A stretch of 64,000 nt of DNA from Candidatus Phocaeicola excrementigallinarum. GTDB lineage: Bacteria > Bacteroidota > Bacteroidia > Bacteroidales > Bacteroidaceae. Each line of letters opens with the position of its first letter. Position 1 is the stretch's first letter. Under the pieces are notes generated by a model. It was given only the letters and a program-made list of their open reading frames with translations, searched no databases and was not told the origin of the DNA. Both the position numbers and the translations under genes were made by a program. The stretch spans positions 33,149 through 97,148 of the forward strand of contig DWVR01000046.1 of NCBI GenBank assembly GCA_019120125.1, read 5' to 3'. Below, piece after piece: positions 1 through 6,620 of the stretch.

Positions 1-291
1 TGTTTCGGAAAAGGAAAAATAAAGCCGTCTATCCTGTTTACCGACTCACTGGAAAACAAGATAGACTATCTGGTCAACAAGTTAGGCATGAAGAAATTCA
101 CCCTTCATATCCATCCGTACGTAGCCGCCTATGTGAACCAGGGAATCGTCTCCCTGAAACGCAAGTGGCAGATGAAGTACGGATTCGGTATCAAAGTCAT
201 ACCCAACCAGAATCTGGCTTTCCTCCAGTACAAGTTCTTTGATTCCCACGGACAGGAGCTTGACATGAAGGAAGAATCAGAGATAAAATAA
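1..291 (+). CDS. rng: Ribonuclease E/G family protein, C-terminal part (cut by window edge)
   Basis: The frame is open from base 1 to the stop at 289-291, so the ATG at 88 in the ORF track is an internal methionine. The 96 visible residues, including GKIKPSILFTDSLENKIDYL and KYGFGIKVIPNQNLAFLQYK, read like the C-terminal end of the Bacteroidetes RNase G/E endoribonuclease, which processes rRNA and degrades mRNA. The catalytic DNase I-like core and S1 domain lie left of the window. A strong terminator hairpin follows 22 bases after the stop. The assignment rests on recall of this conserved C-terminus and not on catalytic residues. Confidence 0.8.
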   Translation, partial: CFGKGKIKPSILFTDSLENKIDYLVNKLGMKKFTLHIHPYVAAYVNQGIVSLKRKWQMKYGFGIKVIPNQNLAFLQYKFFDSHGQELDMKEESEIK

Positions 292-313
292 TCCGACGGA
301 ATTTTTCCGCGAC

Positions 314-360
314 AAAAAAGAGATGCTTATCTTTGCAGAAACGATAAGCATCTCTTTTTT
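314..360 (+). terminator. Intrinsic terminator after the RNase E/G gene
   Basis: Two perfectly complementary 18-nt arms (314-331 and 343-360) enclose an 11-nt loop, and the right arm ends in a run of T. On the plus strand this is a textbook intrinsic terminator. The left arm and loop also contain a -7 promoter element for the next gene. Confidence 0.85.
328..335 (+). promoter_or_regulatory. -7 promoter element TATCTTTG for the Fur-family gene
   Basis: TATCTTTG fits the Bacteroidetes -7 consensus TAnnTTTG. It lies across the left arm and loop of the upstream terminator. Transcription would start near 342, about 20 nt before the ATG at 363. No clear TTTG is seen at -33; a T-run at 302-306 is the nearest candidate. 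Confidence 0.6.
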
Positions 361-362
361 TC

Positions 363-794
363 ATGAAAGCTGAAAACTATTCTCCCATTCTGGAAGATGC
401 CGGAATCCGCCCCACTTCCACCCGGCTGCTCATCTACGGCGCGATCTGCCGGATGAGCGACACCTTCAGCCTCACCTCGCTTGAGGACGAGCTGCAAAGC
501 ATCGACAAGTCAGTCATATTCCGCACGCTCACCCTCTTCCACGACCACCACCTCATCCACAGTGTGGACGACGGGAGCGGCTCCCACAAGTTCTGCCTCT
601 GCCACAATCACGGGCACTGCAAGTCTGAAGAGGAGCATTGCCACTTCTATTGCGAGAAATGCCAGAAAACCTATTGCCTGAACGATGACATGATTCCGGC
701 CGTGAAGATTCCCGAGGGCTTCAGCGTACGCAAAGTGAACTATATCATGAAAGGAATCTGCGCGGAATGCGCAAAAAAAGAGAGGCTGTCTTAA
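363..794 (+). CDS. Fur/Zur/PerR family metal-responsive transcriptional repressor
   Basis: 143 aa, normal for the Fur family. The N-terminal winged helix (about 1-75) includes GIRPTSTRLLIYGAI and the recognition-helix region SIDKSVIFRTLTLF. The C-terminal dimerisation and metal domain has two CxxC pairs (CEKC near 109 and CAEC near 134) that would form the structural zinc site. Between the domains lies an unusual His/Cys-rich stretch (CLCHNHGHCKSEEEHCHFYC). Fur-type proteins bind operator DNA when loaded with Fe, Zn or Mn; the metal here cannot be told from sequence, although the His/Cys-rich linker suits a Zur-like role. The ATG directly follows the terminator hairpin, with no Shine-Dalgarno. 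The gene is convergent with the DUF5606 gene. Confidence 0.85.
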   Translation: MKAENYSPILEDAGIRPTSTRLLIYGAICRMSDTFSLTSLEDELQSIDKSVIFRTLTLFHDHHLIHSVDDGSGSHKFCLCHNHGHCKSEEEHCHFYCEKCQKTYCLNDDMIPAVKIPEGFSVRKVNYIMKGICAECAKKERLS

Positions 795-802
795 AGACAG
801 CC
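773..802 (-). terminator. Intrinsic terminator of the DUF5606 gene
   Basis: Read on the minus strand, a hairpin with arms GGCTGTC/GACAGCC (784-790 and 796-802) is followed by TCTC and a T7 run (773-779). It lies inside the 3' end of the convergent Fur-family gene and overlaps that gene's stop codon. Confidence 0.7.
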
Positions 803-810
803 CCATCGCT

Positions 811-1233
811 TTATTCTTCCGCCTCTCCGGCCTGCGGAGCTTCCACAAACTCCGTCTCGCCGTTCGACACCAGCAGATTATACCATTGGATCAGTTTCTT
901 GATGTCACTGGTATGCACACGGTCGCGGTCGTAGTCCGGCAACACTTCTCCCATATAGGCGTGCAACGCGTCGGACGATGCCTTCTTGTAGTCAACCGAA
1001 GCCACAGCCCCGTTTTCCTTCTTCTTGACCGCCTCAAGCACTTCGCCCAAGGGCACCTCGTCGCTGTCTGTATACATCGCGATATCACCCAACGAAATCA
1101 CCTTGTCACTTCCATATACAGGCATCCTCTTCCTTTCCGCATTGACTGACTCCACAATCAACATGTTTCTCGCCTGAGAAACAAGCTTATACAAACCGGG
1201 CTTGCCGGAAATTGCCAAAATTGTCTTCAACAT
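811..1233 (-). CDS. DUF5606 family protein
   Basis: 140 aa starting MLKTILAISGKPGLYKLVSQ, a conserved Bacteroidetes protein family of unknown function (DUF5606). The ORF track extends it to 260 aa, but that extension runs through a well-placed promoter (-7 at 1280-1287) and overlaps coaE in another frame. The ATG at 1233 is therefore chosen. The N-terminal third is compact and hydrophobic; the acidic C-terminus (EAPQAGEAEE) looks disordered. No signal peptide or membrane segment is seen, so the protein should be cytosolic. It lies just downstream of coaE on the same strand but has its own promoter and terminator. Confidence 0.8.
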   Translation of the reverse strand: MLKTILAISGKPGLYKLVSQARNMLIVESVNAERKRMPVYGSDKVISLGDIAMYTDSDEVPLGEVLEAVKKKENGAVASVDYKKASSDALHAYMGEVLPDYDRDRVHTSDIKKLIQWYNLLVSNGETEFVEAPQAGEAEE

Positions 1234-1279
1234 ATCTGTACTAAATATATCAATGAATAAATTTATTTGTTTCGGGAGA

Positions 1280-1311
1280 CAAAAATACAACGCCTCCCCG
1301 ACATACACAAA
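1280..1311 (-). promoter_or_regulatory. Promoter of the DUF5606 gene
   Basis: On the minus strand, TTTG (1308-1311) and TATTTTTG (1280-1287) are separated by 20 bp, a full Bacteroidetes -33/-7 pair. The predicted start near 1274 gives a leader of about 40 nt. Confidence 0.75.
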
Positions 1312-1312
1312 C

Positions 1313-1918
1313 TTATACAAGCTCTTTTCTGCCCACAAGTGAAATAAGAAGCGAATCCAGCTGTGGAGCCAGATCGGAAACGCCGTCATTAAGCAGTACG
1401 AAATCAGACCTGAGCCGTTTCTCCTCCTCGTCCATCTGGACGGCCATCCGTGCCCTGACCTGGGCCTCTGTCGCCTTGTCACGCTCCATTGCCCTGCGCA
1501 CACGCAGACCGACAGGAGCATACACCATGGCCACCTTGTCGACCCCATGATGAAAACCGGACTCAAAAAGAATGGCGCATTCCATCCCCACAAGCGGACA
1601 GCCCTCTTGCCGCCTCACCTCGGCCCAACGCTGGAAATCCTCGAACACATAAGGATGGATGATGGAGTTGATCCGCCGCGCGTTTTCCTCAGAGGCGAAA
1701 AGATAAGACGCCAGCAAAGGCTTGTTGAGACCTCCCCCGGAGTCATACACACCGTCTCCCAGCAACAGTCTCAGTTCCCTGCGCACGGAAGGATGAGCGG
1801 CGATGATGCGTTTCGCCTCCGAATCGGTGTCATACAGCGGCATACCCCTCTCCGCCAGCAGACGTGACACATACGACTTTCCGCTGCCGATTCCACCTGT
1901 TATACCCAGCCTAATCAT
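1313..1918 (-). CDS. coaE: Dephospho-CoA kinase
   Basis: 201 aa. CoaE catalyses the last step of coenzyme A synthesis, ATP-dependent phosphorylation of the ribose 3'-OH of dephospho-CoA. The Walker A motif GITGGIGSGKS starts at residue 5, followed by the DTDSEAKR substrate-binding segment. The ORF track starts 13 codons upstream; the ATG at 1918 is preferred because family members begin right before the P-loop strand, as MIRLGITGG does here. This start overlaps the ybbR-like stop by 8 bp, indicating translational coupling in a yajC-ybbR-coaE operon. Confidence 0.93.
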   Translation of the reverse strand: MIRLGITGGIGSGKSYVSRLLAERGMPLYDTDSEAKRIIAAHPSVRRELRLLLGDGVYDSGGGLNKPLLASYLFASEENARRINSIIHPYVFEDFQRWAEVRRQEGCPLVGMECAILFESGFHHGVDKVAMVYAPVGLRVRRAMERDKATEAQVRARMAVQMDEEEKRLRSDFVLLNDGVSDLAPQLDSLLISLVGRKELV

Positions 1919-2942
1919 CAATCGAGTCAGTTTTGGCCTCTTCAGGAAGCTGTTCAATCAAGTACTCCACCGCGGTGGGATTCATCCGGACATGGCTCGC
2001 ATATTCCGGCTGCTTCTTGATGTTGAGCACGATTCTGTCACTCTTGTTCTCAAGCAGTTCCTCATAAGACACTCCGATAAAGAAATCCTCGGGAGAAGCG
2101 GCCTTGAAATCCTTCAGGCCCACCTGGAACGTGACCTGCACCTTTGAAGGAAAAGTCCTCAACAGTTTTCCCGAAGGAAAGTTCAGTCCCACAACCGGAA
2201 TCTCAAGAGTCTTTTCCGAATACATGTCGGTACACACCGTCACATCCGCCGTCTCAGGAATGAACTTCACCCCTCTCAGCTTCTGCAGCCTCACATGGAT
2301 CCTCATCGTGTCAGTCAGGTCCTTTGCCACGAAGGGGGCCGTATAAGCCACAGTCAGCGAGTTCAACAGGTCTTTCGGCGCGTATACGGTCACAGAATCG
2401 GGCGATACACGTGTTCCGCTCACATAATACTGACGTCCCGCCGAAATGGTGCCGTTGATGGCCACTGGTATCTTCTTCGCCTCGCCCTGCGAATAAATGA
2501 ACTCAAGCGTATCGGGACGTATGCCCACAAGACGCGTGGAATTGTTCAGTTGGGAAGTGATTTTCCGCACCACGTCCGCGACGGGAATCTGCACATGACC
2601 GCCCTTGTCCCTATACTCCTCGAAATTGAACACGATGGGGAAAAAGGTCCGTCCCAGCATATAGTTCAGCAGCACCGTCCCCCTGTCCTCCACCTTCACC
2701 CTGACCTCATGGGGAATCTCCGAGGTCATCACCACCTCCTTGGGCACATCCTTCAGGCGGACAGGAATCTTGAACACGGCCTGATACTTGTCATTCATGG
2801 TCTGGAGAAACCAGAAGCAGGTCGAGACGAACACGAAAAACAAAAAAATCAGAAACTCCCTGCATCTGTCGCTGAGCAGGAAGTTTCTGACGCGTCTATA
2901 GGCAATTAGATAATGCTTCTTTATGACCTTAGTGTCGAACAT
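1911..2942 (-). CDS. YbbR-like domain protein (CdaR-like), membrane anchored
   Basis: 343 aa. One N-terminal membrane segment (about 28-47, FLIFLFFVFVSTCFWFLQTM) anchors a large extracytoplasmic region made of repeated YbbR-type beta domains, seen as recurring segments such as KIPVRLKDVPKEVV, KIPVAINGTIS and EIPVVGLNF. In Firmicutes the related CdaR modulates the diadenylate cyclase CdaA; no cyclase is encoded nearby, so that role is not asserted. It lies between yajC (14 bp gap) and coaE (8 bp overlap), a common Bacteroidetes arrangement, and shares the yajC promoter. Confidence 0.82.
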   Translation of the reverse strand: MFDTKVIKKHYLIAYRRVRNFLLSDRCREFLIFLFFVFVSTCFWFLQTMNDKYQAVFKIPVRLKDVPKEVVMTSEIPHEVRVKVEDRGTVLLNYMLGRTFFPIVFNFEEYRDKGGHVQIPVADVVRKITSQLNNSTRLVGIRPDTLEFIYSQGEAKKIPVAINGTISAGRQYYVSGTRVSPDSVTVYAPKDLLNSLTVAYTAPFVAKDLTDTMRIHVRLQKLRGVKFIPETADVTVCTDMYSEKTLEIPVVGLNFPSGKLLRTFPSKVQVTFQVGLKDFKAASPEDFFIGVSYEELLENKSDRIVLNIKKQPEYASHVRMNPTAVEYLIEQLPEEAKTDSIDD

Positions 2943-2956
2943 GGCTGTTCGCTCTC

Positions 2957-3265
2957 TTATTTTCCACTCTGAGCCTGTGCGTCAGGGTAGATGGAATTCT
3001 TGTCAACCTTGATCTTTACGCTGGGAGAGATTTCCACCACCACCGCATTGTCCTCCAGTTCCTTGATCTTTCCATAAATGCCACCGGCCGTAATAACCGA
3101 CTGTCCCACTTCAAGACCTTCGCGGAACTTCCGTATCTCTTTCTGCTTCTTGTTCTGAGGACGGATCATGAAGAAATACATGATAGCGAAGATGGCTATC
3201 ATCATAATAAGGAAAGACATGTCTGCCCCACCCTGTGCCTGTAAAGTTACAGTTAATAAATTCAT
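2957..3265 (-). CDS. yajC: Preprotein translocase accessory subunit YajC
   Basis: 102 aa, typical YajC size. A single membrane helix (about 17-35, SFLIMMIAIFAIMYFFMIRP) is followed by the hallmark RPQNKKQKE segment and a small cytoplasmic domain with VGQSVITAGGIYGKI. YajC associates with SecDF and SecYEG at the inner membrane and supports protein export. It is first in the operon yajC-ybbR-coaE; a TATATTTG element lies about 38 bp upstream of the ATG. Confidence 0.93.
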   Translation of the reverse strand: MNLLTVTLQAQGGADMSFLIMMIAIFAIMYFFMIRPQNKKQKEIRKFREGLEVGQSVITAGGIYGKIKELEDNAVVVEISPSVKIKVDKNSIYPDAQAQSGK

Positions 3266-3302
3266 ACTGATTTCTTGAGTTTTAAATTAATACTTGCGCG
3301 GA

Positions 3303-3310
3303 CAAATATA
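3303..3310 (-). promoter_or_regulatory. -7 element TATATTTG for yajC operon
   Basis: The minus-strand TATATTTG matches TAnnTTTG, 38 bp upstream of yajC and just outside the nusB stop codon. No convincing TTTG is seen at -33. Confidence 0.55.
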
Positions 3311-4237
3311 TCAATTTTTTGTCAGCTTATTGTCCTTTTTCAATTGATTAACGATTCCGTCGAGTGTTCCGTTAATGAAAGCGCCGCTCTTGGGAGTGCT
3401 GTAAAGCTTGGCTATCTCCACGTATTCGTTCAGCGAGACGCTTACAGGTATGTTCGGGAAACTCAGGATCTCCGCCAAAGCGATCTGCATGATGACCGCG
3501 TCCATCACCGCCACACGGTTCAGGTCCCAGTTGCGCGCGTTCTCGCTGATCAGATGCCTGTAGTAGTCGGCGTTCAGAATCGAGCGGCGGAACAGACGGC
3601 GGGCGAAATCCTGATCCTCCTCATCCTTGAATTCCGGCAGCAGCGGCTGGTTCTCCCCGTTGGCCGGGTCGAAGCGCTTGATGGTCTTCACCACGAAAGT
3701 GTCCACGATCTCCTTGTCATCGTTCCAGTAGAGGCTCTGGTCCTCCAGCACGTCATCCAGCTCCTTGTTGTTGAATATGATCTTCTTGTATATCTTTCTC
3801 CAGAACTCGCGATCCTCATCATACGAGGAAGTCTCTGCGGCCATATACTCCTTATATATATCGCTCTGCATGATACGCTCGCAAAGGGCCTTGACAAAAT
3901 CGCCTTCGTTTTCCCATGTCTTTTTCTGGTTGGACACGAACTCGCCCAACTGCCTGTTCGCCTCAAGCTGGGCGATGAAACGGTTGTCCACAAACTTCAT
4001 GTTGGGCGACAGGTCCTCCGGCGTAGGAGCCAGCTTGTGCTTTGCCGCATCAATGCGCCGTGCCGCGTAGCGTGTCACCTCAACCATCAGCAGCAGAAGG
4101 TAATTATACAGGTCGTACGCTTTGGACAGGCTGAAAAACAATTCCTTTTCTGCCGTATCCAGATTTTTGCCACCATTCTGATAATATGCGTATATTATCT
4201 GAACTATCTTAAGACGGATAAGAACTCTATTAATCAT
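3311..4237 (-). CDS. nusB: Transcription antitermination factor NusB, long Bacteroidetes form
   Basis: 308 aa against about 140 aa in E. coli NusB. The C-terminal part (about 190-305: DQDFARRLFRRSILNADYY, NWDLNRVAVMDAVIMQIALAE, NEYVEIAKLYSTPKSGAFIN, GTLDGIVNQL) carries the NusB core that with NusE/S10 binds boxA RNA during rRNA antitermination. The N-terminus (INRVLIRLKIVQIIYAYYQ) also matches the family, so the extra length is an insertion of mostly helical sequence in the middle, as usual in this phylum. The ORF track starts at 4384, but a TACTTTTG promoter lies at 4270-4277, so the ATG at 4237 is chosen. Confidence 0.88.
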   Translation of the reverse strand: MINRVLIRLKIVQIIYAYYQNGGKNLDTAEKELFFSLSKAYDLYNYLLLLMVEVTRYAARRIDAAKHKLAPTPEDLSPNMKFVDNRFIAQLEANRQLGEFVSNQKKTWENEGDFVKALCERIMQSDIYKEYMAAETSSYDEDREFWRKIYKKIIFNNKELDDVLEDQSLYWNDDKEIVDTFVVKTIKRFDPANGENQPLLPEFKDEEDQDFARRLFRRSILNADYYRHLISENARNWDLNRVAVMDAVIMQIALAEILSFPNIPVSVSLNEYVEIAKLYSTPKSGAFINGTLDGIVNQLKKDNKLTKN

Positions 4238-4269
4238 AACTTTTAACAATACTATGCATTTCAGGTGTG

Positions 4270-4277
4270 CAAAAGTA
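4270..4277 (-). promoter_or_regulatory. -7 element TACTTTTG for nusB
   Basis: The minus-strand TACTTTTG fits TAnnTTTG. It puts the transcript start near 4263, about 26 nt before the nusB ATG, and excludes the longer ORF-track start. Confidence 0.55.
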
Positions 4278-4416
4278 AACAAAAAACTCCAACTCCCCAT
4301 AACTCCACACATATTTTTTCTTTTTTTTAGAAATCCGCTTTTTTTATCCTGAAGATCCTTTGCTTTTTGCGGGAAAATAACCAATTTTGAAGCCGATTAA
4401 ACAAGTGATGTGAACT

Positions 4417-4803
4417 ATGGAAGAACTGAAAAAGAAAACTACAGCCAACAACGAGGCGGACAAGGAAATCATCTTCTCGAAAGCAGTCAAGGCAGGTAAG
4501 CGTATCTACTATCTCGACGTGAAGAAAAGCAAGAAGAATGAAATGTTTCTGGCCATCACCGAAAGCAAGAAAATAGTGTCGGGGGAAGGAAGTGACTCAC
4601 AGGTCAATTTCGAGAAACACAAGATATTCCTTTATAAGGAAGACTTCGGGAAATTCATGGACGGGCTGAAAGAGACGATCGGATACATCGAACGGGAACA
4701 GGGACCGATTGTCGGCGAAACCCACATGGCCGGTCCGGACTCTCTCGGCGGAAGCACGCTGACACCGGACTGCAACGAGATTAAAATCGACATTGATTTC
4801 TGA
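4417..4803 (+). CDS. DUF3276 / PUR-alpha-like nucleic-acid-binding protein
   Basis: 128 aa. The segment from about 18 to 92 (IIFSKAVKAGKRIYYLDVKK, FLAITESKK, KHKIFLYKEDFGKFMDGLKE) is a PUR repeat of the DUF3276 family, which forms PUR-alpha-like folds binding single-stranded DNA or RNA. The first 17 residues are charged and probably flexible, and the C-terminal tail ends in acidic and hydrophobic residues (EIKIDIDF). There is no signal peptide, so it is cytoplasmic. It is divergent from nusB; the intergenic region has only a weak promoter-like TCCTTTG. It probably acts as an RNA- or DNA-binding regulator, but no target can be inferred. Confidence 0.82.
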   Translation: MEELKKKTTANNEADKEIIFSKAVKAGKRIYYLDVKKSKKNEMFLAITESKKIVSGEGSDSQVNFEKHKIFLYKEDFGKFMDGLKETIGYIEREQGPIVGETHMAGPDSLGGSTLTPDCNEIKIDIDF

Positions 4804-4819
4804 TTTTTAGACACTGACA

Positions 4820-4851
4820 TTTGGGGAATATAAAAAAAACGGTTACCTTTG
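4820..4851 (+). promoter_or_regulatory. Promoter of rplY-pth-S4 operon
   Basis: TTTG (4820-4823) and TACCTTTG (4844-4851) are spaced 20 bp apart, an ideal -33/-7 pair. The transcript would start near 4858, leaving a 95-nt leader that contains a small GGTGA/TCACC hairpin. Whether the leader is regulatory is unknown. Confidence 0.8.
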
Positions 4852-4952
4852 CCCCGCTTTTTAAAAAATCAGAGGGTGACCACGTTCACCGTGTGATGGC
4901 GAATTAAGCAGAGAGAAAAACTTAATTTAGAGTAACACAAAAAAACAAGAAA

Positions 4953-5549
4953 ATGAAATCAATTGAAGTGAAAGGTTCTCTGAGAACAGAGACAGGAAAG
5001 AAATCGGCTCACGAACTGCGTAGAAACAATACCGTACCATGCGTACTTTACGGAGCGAAAAAGGACGAAAACGGCAACACATCGGTCACCCACTTCGCCG
5101 TTCCGGTAGAAAACCTCCGCAAGCTGGTCTACACACCGCATATCTATATCGTTGACCTCAACATCGACGGAAAGATCTACAACGCGATCATGAAGGAAAT
5201 CCAGTTCCATCCGGTAAGCGACAAGATCCTGCACATCGACTTCTATGAAATCAACGAGGCGAACCCGATCGCCATGGAGGTTCCGGTACAGCTCGAAGGT
5301 CTGGCCGAAGGTGTGAAGGCCGGTGGTAAACTGGTGCTCCAGATCCGCAAGCTGAAAGTGAAGGCTCTGTACAATGTGATTCCGGAACGTATGGTCATCA
5401 ACGTGACCAACCTGGCACTGGGCAAGACCATCAAGGTAGGCGACCTGCACTATGACAACATGGAACTGCTGAACGCGAAAGACGCCGTTGTCTGCGCCGT
5501 GAAACTGACCCGTGCCGCACGTGGCGCCCAGGCTGCAGCCGCAAAATAA
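4953..5549 (+). CDS. rplY: 50S ribosomal protein L25 (Ctc/TL5 long form)
   Basis: 198 aa. The N-terminal L25 domain (about 1-92: SLRTETGKKSAHELRRNNTVPCVLYG, which contains 5S rRNA-contacting residues) is followed by the C-terminal beta-rich TL5/Ctc domain (about 95-180). L25 binds 5S rRNA in the large subunit. The last residues are Ala-rich (GAQAAAAK), a common tail in Bacteroidetes. It leads an operon with pth (36 bp gap) and an S4-domain gene, linking three ribosome-related functions. Confidence 0.95.
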   Translation: MKSIEVKGSLRTETGKKSAHELRRNNTVPCVLYGAKKDENGNTSVTHFAVPVENLRKLVYTPHIYIVDLNIDGKIYNAIMKEIQFHPVSDKILHIDFYEINEANPIAMEVPVQLEGLAEGVKAGGKLVLQIRKLKVKALYNVIPERMVINVTNLALGKTIKVGDLHYDNMELLNAKDAVVCAVKLTRAARGAQAAAAK

Positions 5550-5585
5550 ATCCGGTTGGAAGTAAGAAAATCCTGATCAAAGTCA

Positions 5586-6149
5586 ATGAAATATTTGATA
5601 GCGGGACTGGGTAATATCGGTGAGGAATACCGTAATACCCGGCACAATATAGGATTCATGGTATTGGACGCCCTTGCAAAGGCGTCCAATATTGTTTTCA
5701 GCGACAAGCGTTACGGCGCGGTGGCAAGCCTGTCCGTAAAGGGAAGGCAGCTCATCCTGCTGAAGCCGTCCACCTACATGAACCTCAGCGGAAACGCGGT
5801 GCGCTACTGGATGCAGCAGGAGAAAATCCCTCTGGAAAACCTGCTGGTGGTGGTCGACGACCTGGCCCTGCCCTTCGGCACAATCCGCGTCAAGGGAAAA
5901 GGCAGCGACGCGGGACACAACGGGCTGAAGCACATCGCCGCGACACTGGGCACGCAGAATTACGCACGACTGCGCTTCGGCATCGGGAACGACTTTCCGC
6001 GCGGGGGACAGATTGACTACGTGCTCGGCCAATTCAGCGATGACGACATGAAGCTCATGCCCGAACGGCTTGAAACGGCGGGAGAGGCCGTGAAGACCTT
6101 CTGCCTGGCGGGACTGAACAACACCATGAACCAGTTCAACAACAAATAA
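5586..6149 (+). CDS. pth: Peptidyl-tRNA hydrolase
   Basis: 187 aa, normal for bacterial Pth. It hydrolyses the ester bond of peptidyl-tRNA released from stalled ribosomes and recycles the tRNA. Motifs visible: [19 protein letters not shown] (Asn and catalytic His), [35 protein letters not shown] (catalytic Asp) and [25 protein letters not shown]. It follows rplY and precedes the S4-domain gene by 8 bp, so the three are very likely co-transcribed. Confidence 0.95.
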   Translation: MKYLIAGLGNIGEEYRNTRHNIGFMVLDALAKASNIVFSDKRYGAVASLSVKGRQLILLKPSTYMNLSGNAVRYWMQQEKIPLENLLVVVDDLALPFGTIRVKGKGSDAGHNGLKHIAATLGTQNYARLRFGIGNDFPRGGQIDYVLGQFSDDDMKLMPERLETAGEAVKTFCLAGLNNTMNQFNNK

Positions 6150-6157
6150 GCGACCTT

Positions 6158-6595
6158 ATGCCTGAAGCAAGAATCGACAAATGGATGTGGGCGGCACGGA
6201 TCTTCAAGACAAGGACCATCGCGGCGGAAGCCTGCAAGAAAGGGAGAGTGTCAATCAACGGGGCCCAGGCCAAACCCGCAAGGATGGTGAAGCCCGGCGA
6301 CGTGGTGCAGGTAAGGAAACCGCCTGTCACCTATTCGTTCAAGGTGCTCCAGGCCATCGAAAAACGCGTGGGAGCCAAGCTTGTCCCGGAAATCATGGAG
6401 AATGTCACTCCGCGCGAGCAATATGAGCTGCTGGAGATGAGCCGCATCAGCGGATTCGTCAACAGGGCGAAAGGCACGGGACGGCCCACGAAGAAAGACC
6501 GGCGCGACCTGGACGAGTTCTTCACGCCCGAATATACCGACGACTTCGATTTTGAATTCGATTTCGATGACGATAACGACGGACCCGATGAGTGA
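6158..6595 (+). CDS. S4-domain RNA-binding protein (Hsp15/HslR-like)
   Basis: 145 aa. The S4 RNA-binding fold covers about 4-60 (RIDKWMWAARIFKTRTIAAE, KKGRVSINGAQAKPARMVKPGDVVQV). This resembles Hsp15, which rescues stalled 50S subunits carrying nascent chains. The protein ends in a strongly acidic tail (DDFDFEFDFDDDNDGPDE) that looks disordered. Its place after rplY and pth supports a ribosome-quality-control role, but that is inference. The stop codon is built into a 12-bp terminator hairpin. Confidence 0.88.
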   Translation: MPEARIDKWMWAARIFKTRTIAAEACKKGRVSINGAQAKPARMVKPGDVVQVRKPPVTYSFKVLQAIEKRVGAKLVPEIMENVTPREQYELLEMSRISGFVNRAKGTGRPTKKDRRDLDEFFTPEYTDDFDFEFDFDDDNDGPDE

Positions 6596-6620
6596 CTCAC
6601 TCGTCGGGTTCTTCTTTTTC
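6583..6620 (+). terminator. Terminator embedded in the S4-gene stop region
   Basis: A 12-bp stem (6583-6594 with 6598-6609, one G-T pair) with a 3-nt loop is followed by TCTTCTTTTTC. It contains the last codons and stop of the S4 gene and runs into the stop of the convergent antiporter gene. There is no T run on the minus side, so it should act on the plus strand. Confidence 0.75.

Noticed and set aside
3275-4246. 323-codon plus-strand ORF opposite nusB
   Set aside because: Shadow; starts inside the yajC promoter and has no family resemblance.
4857-4952. Known ribosomal-protein leader RNA upstream of rplY
   Set aside because: Only one short hairpin is visible and I recall no matching motif, so it is described as a plain leader.
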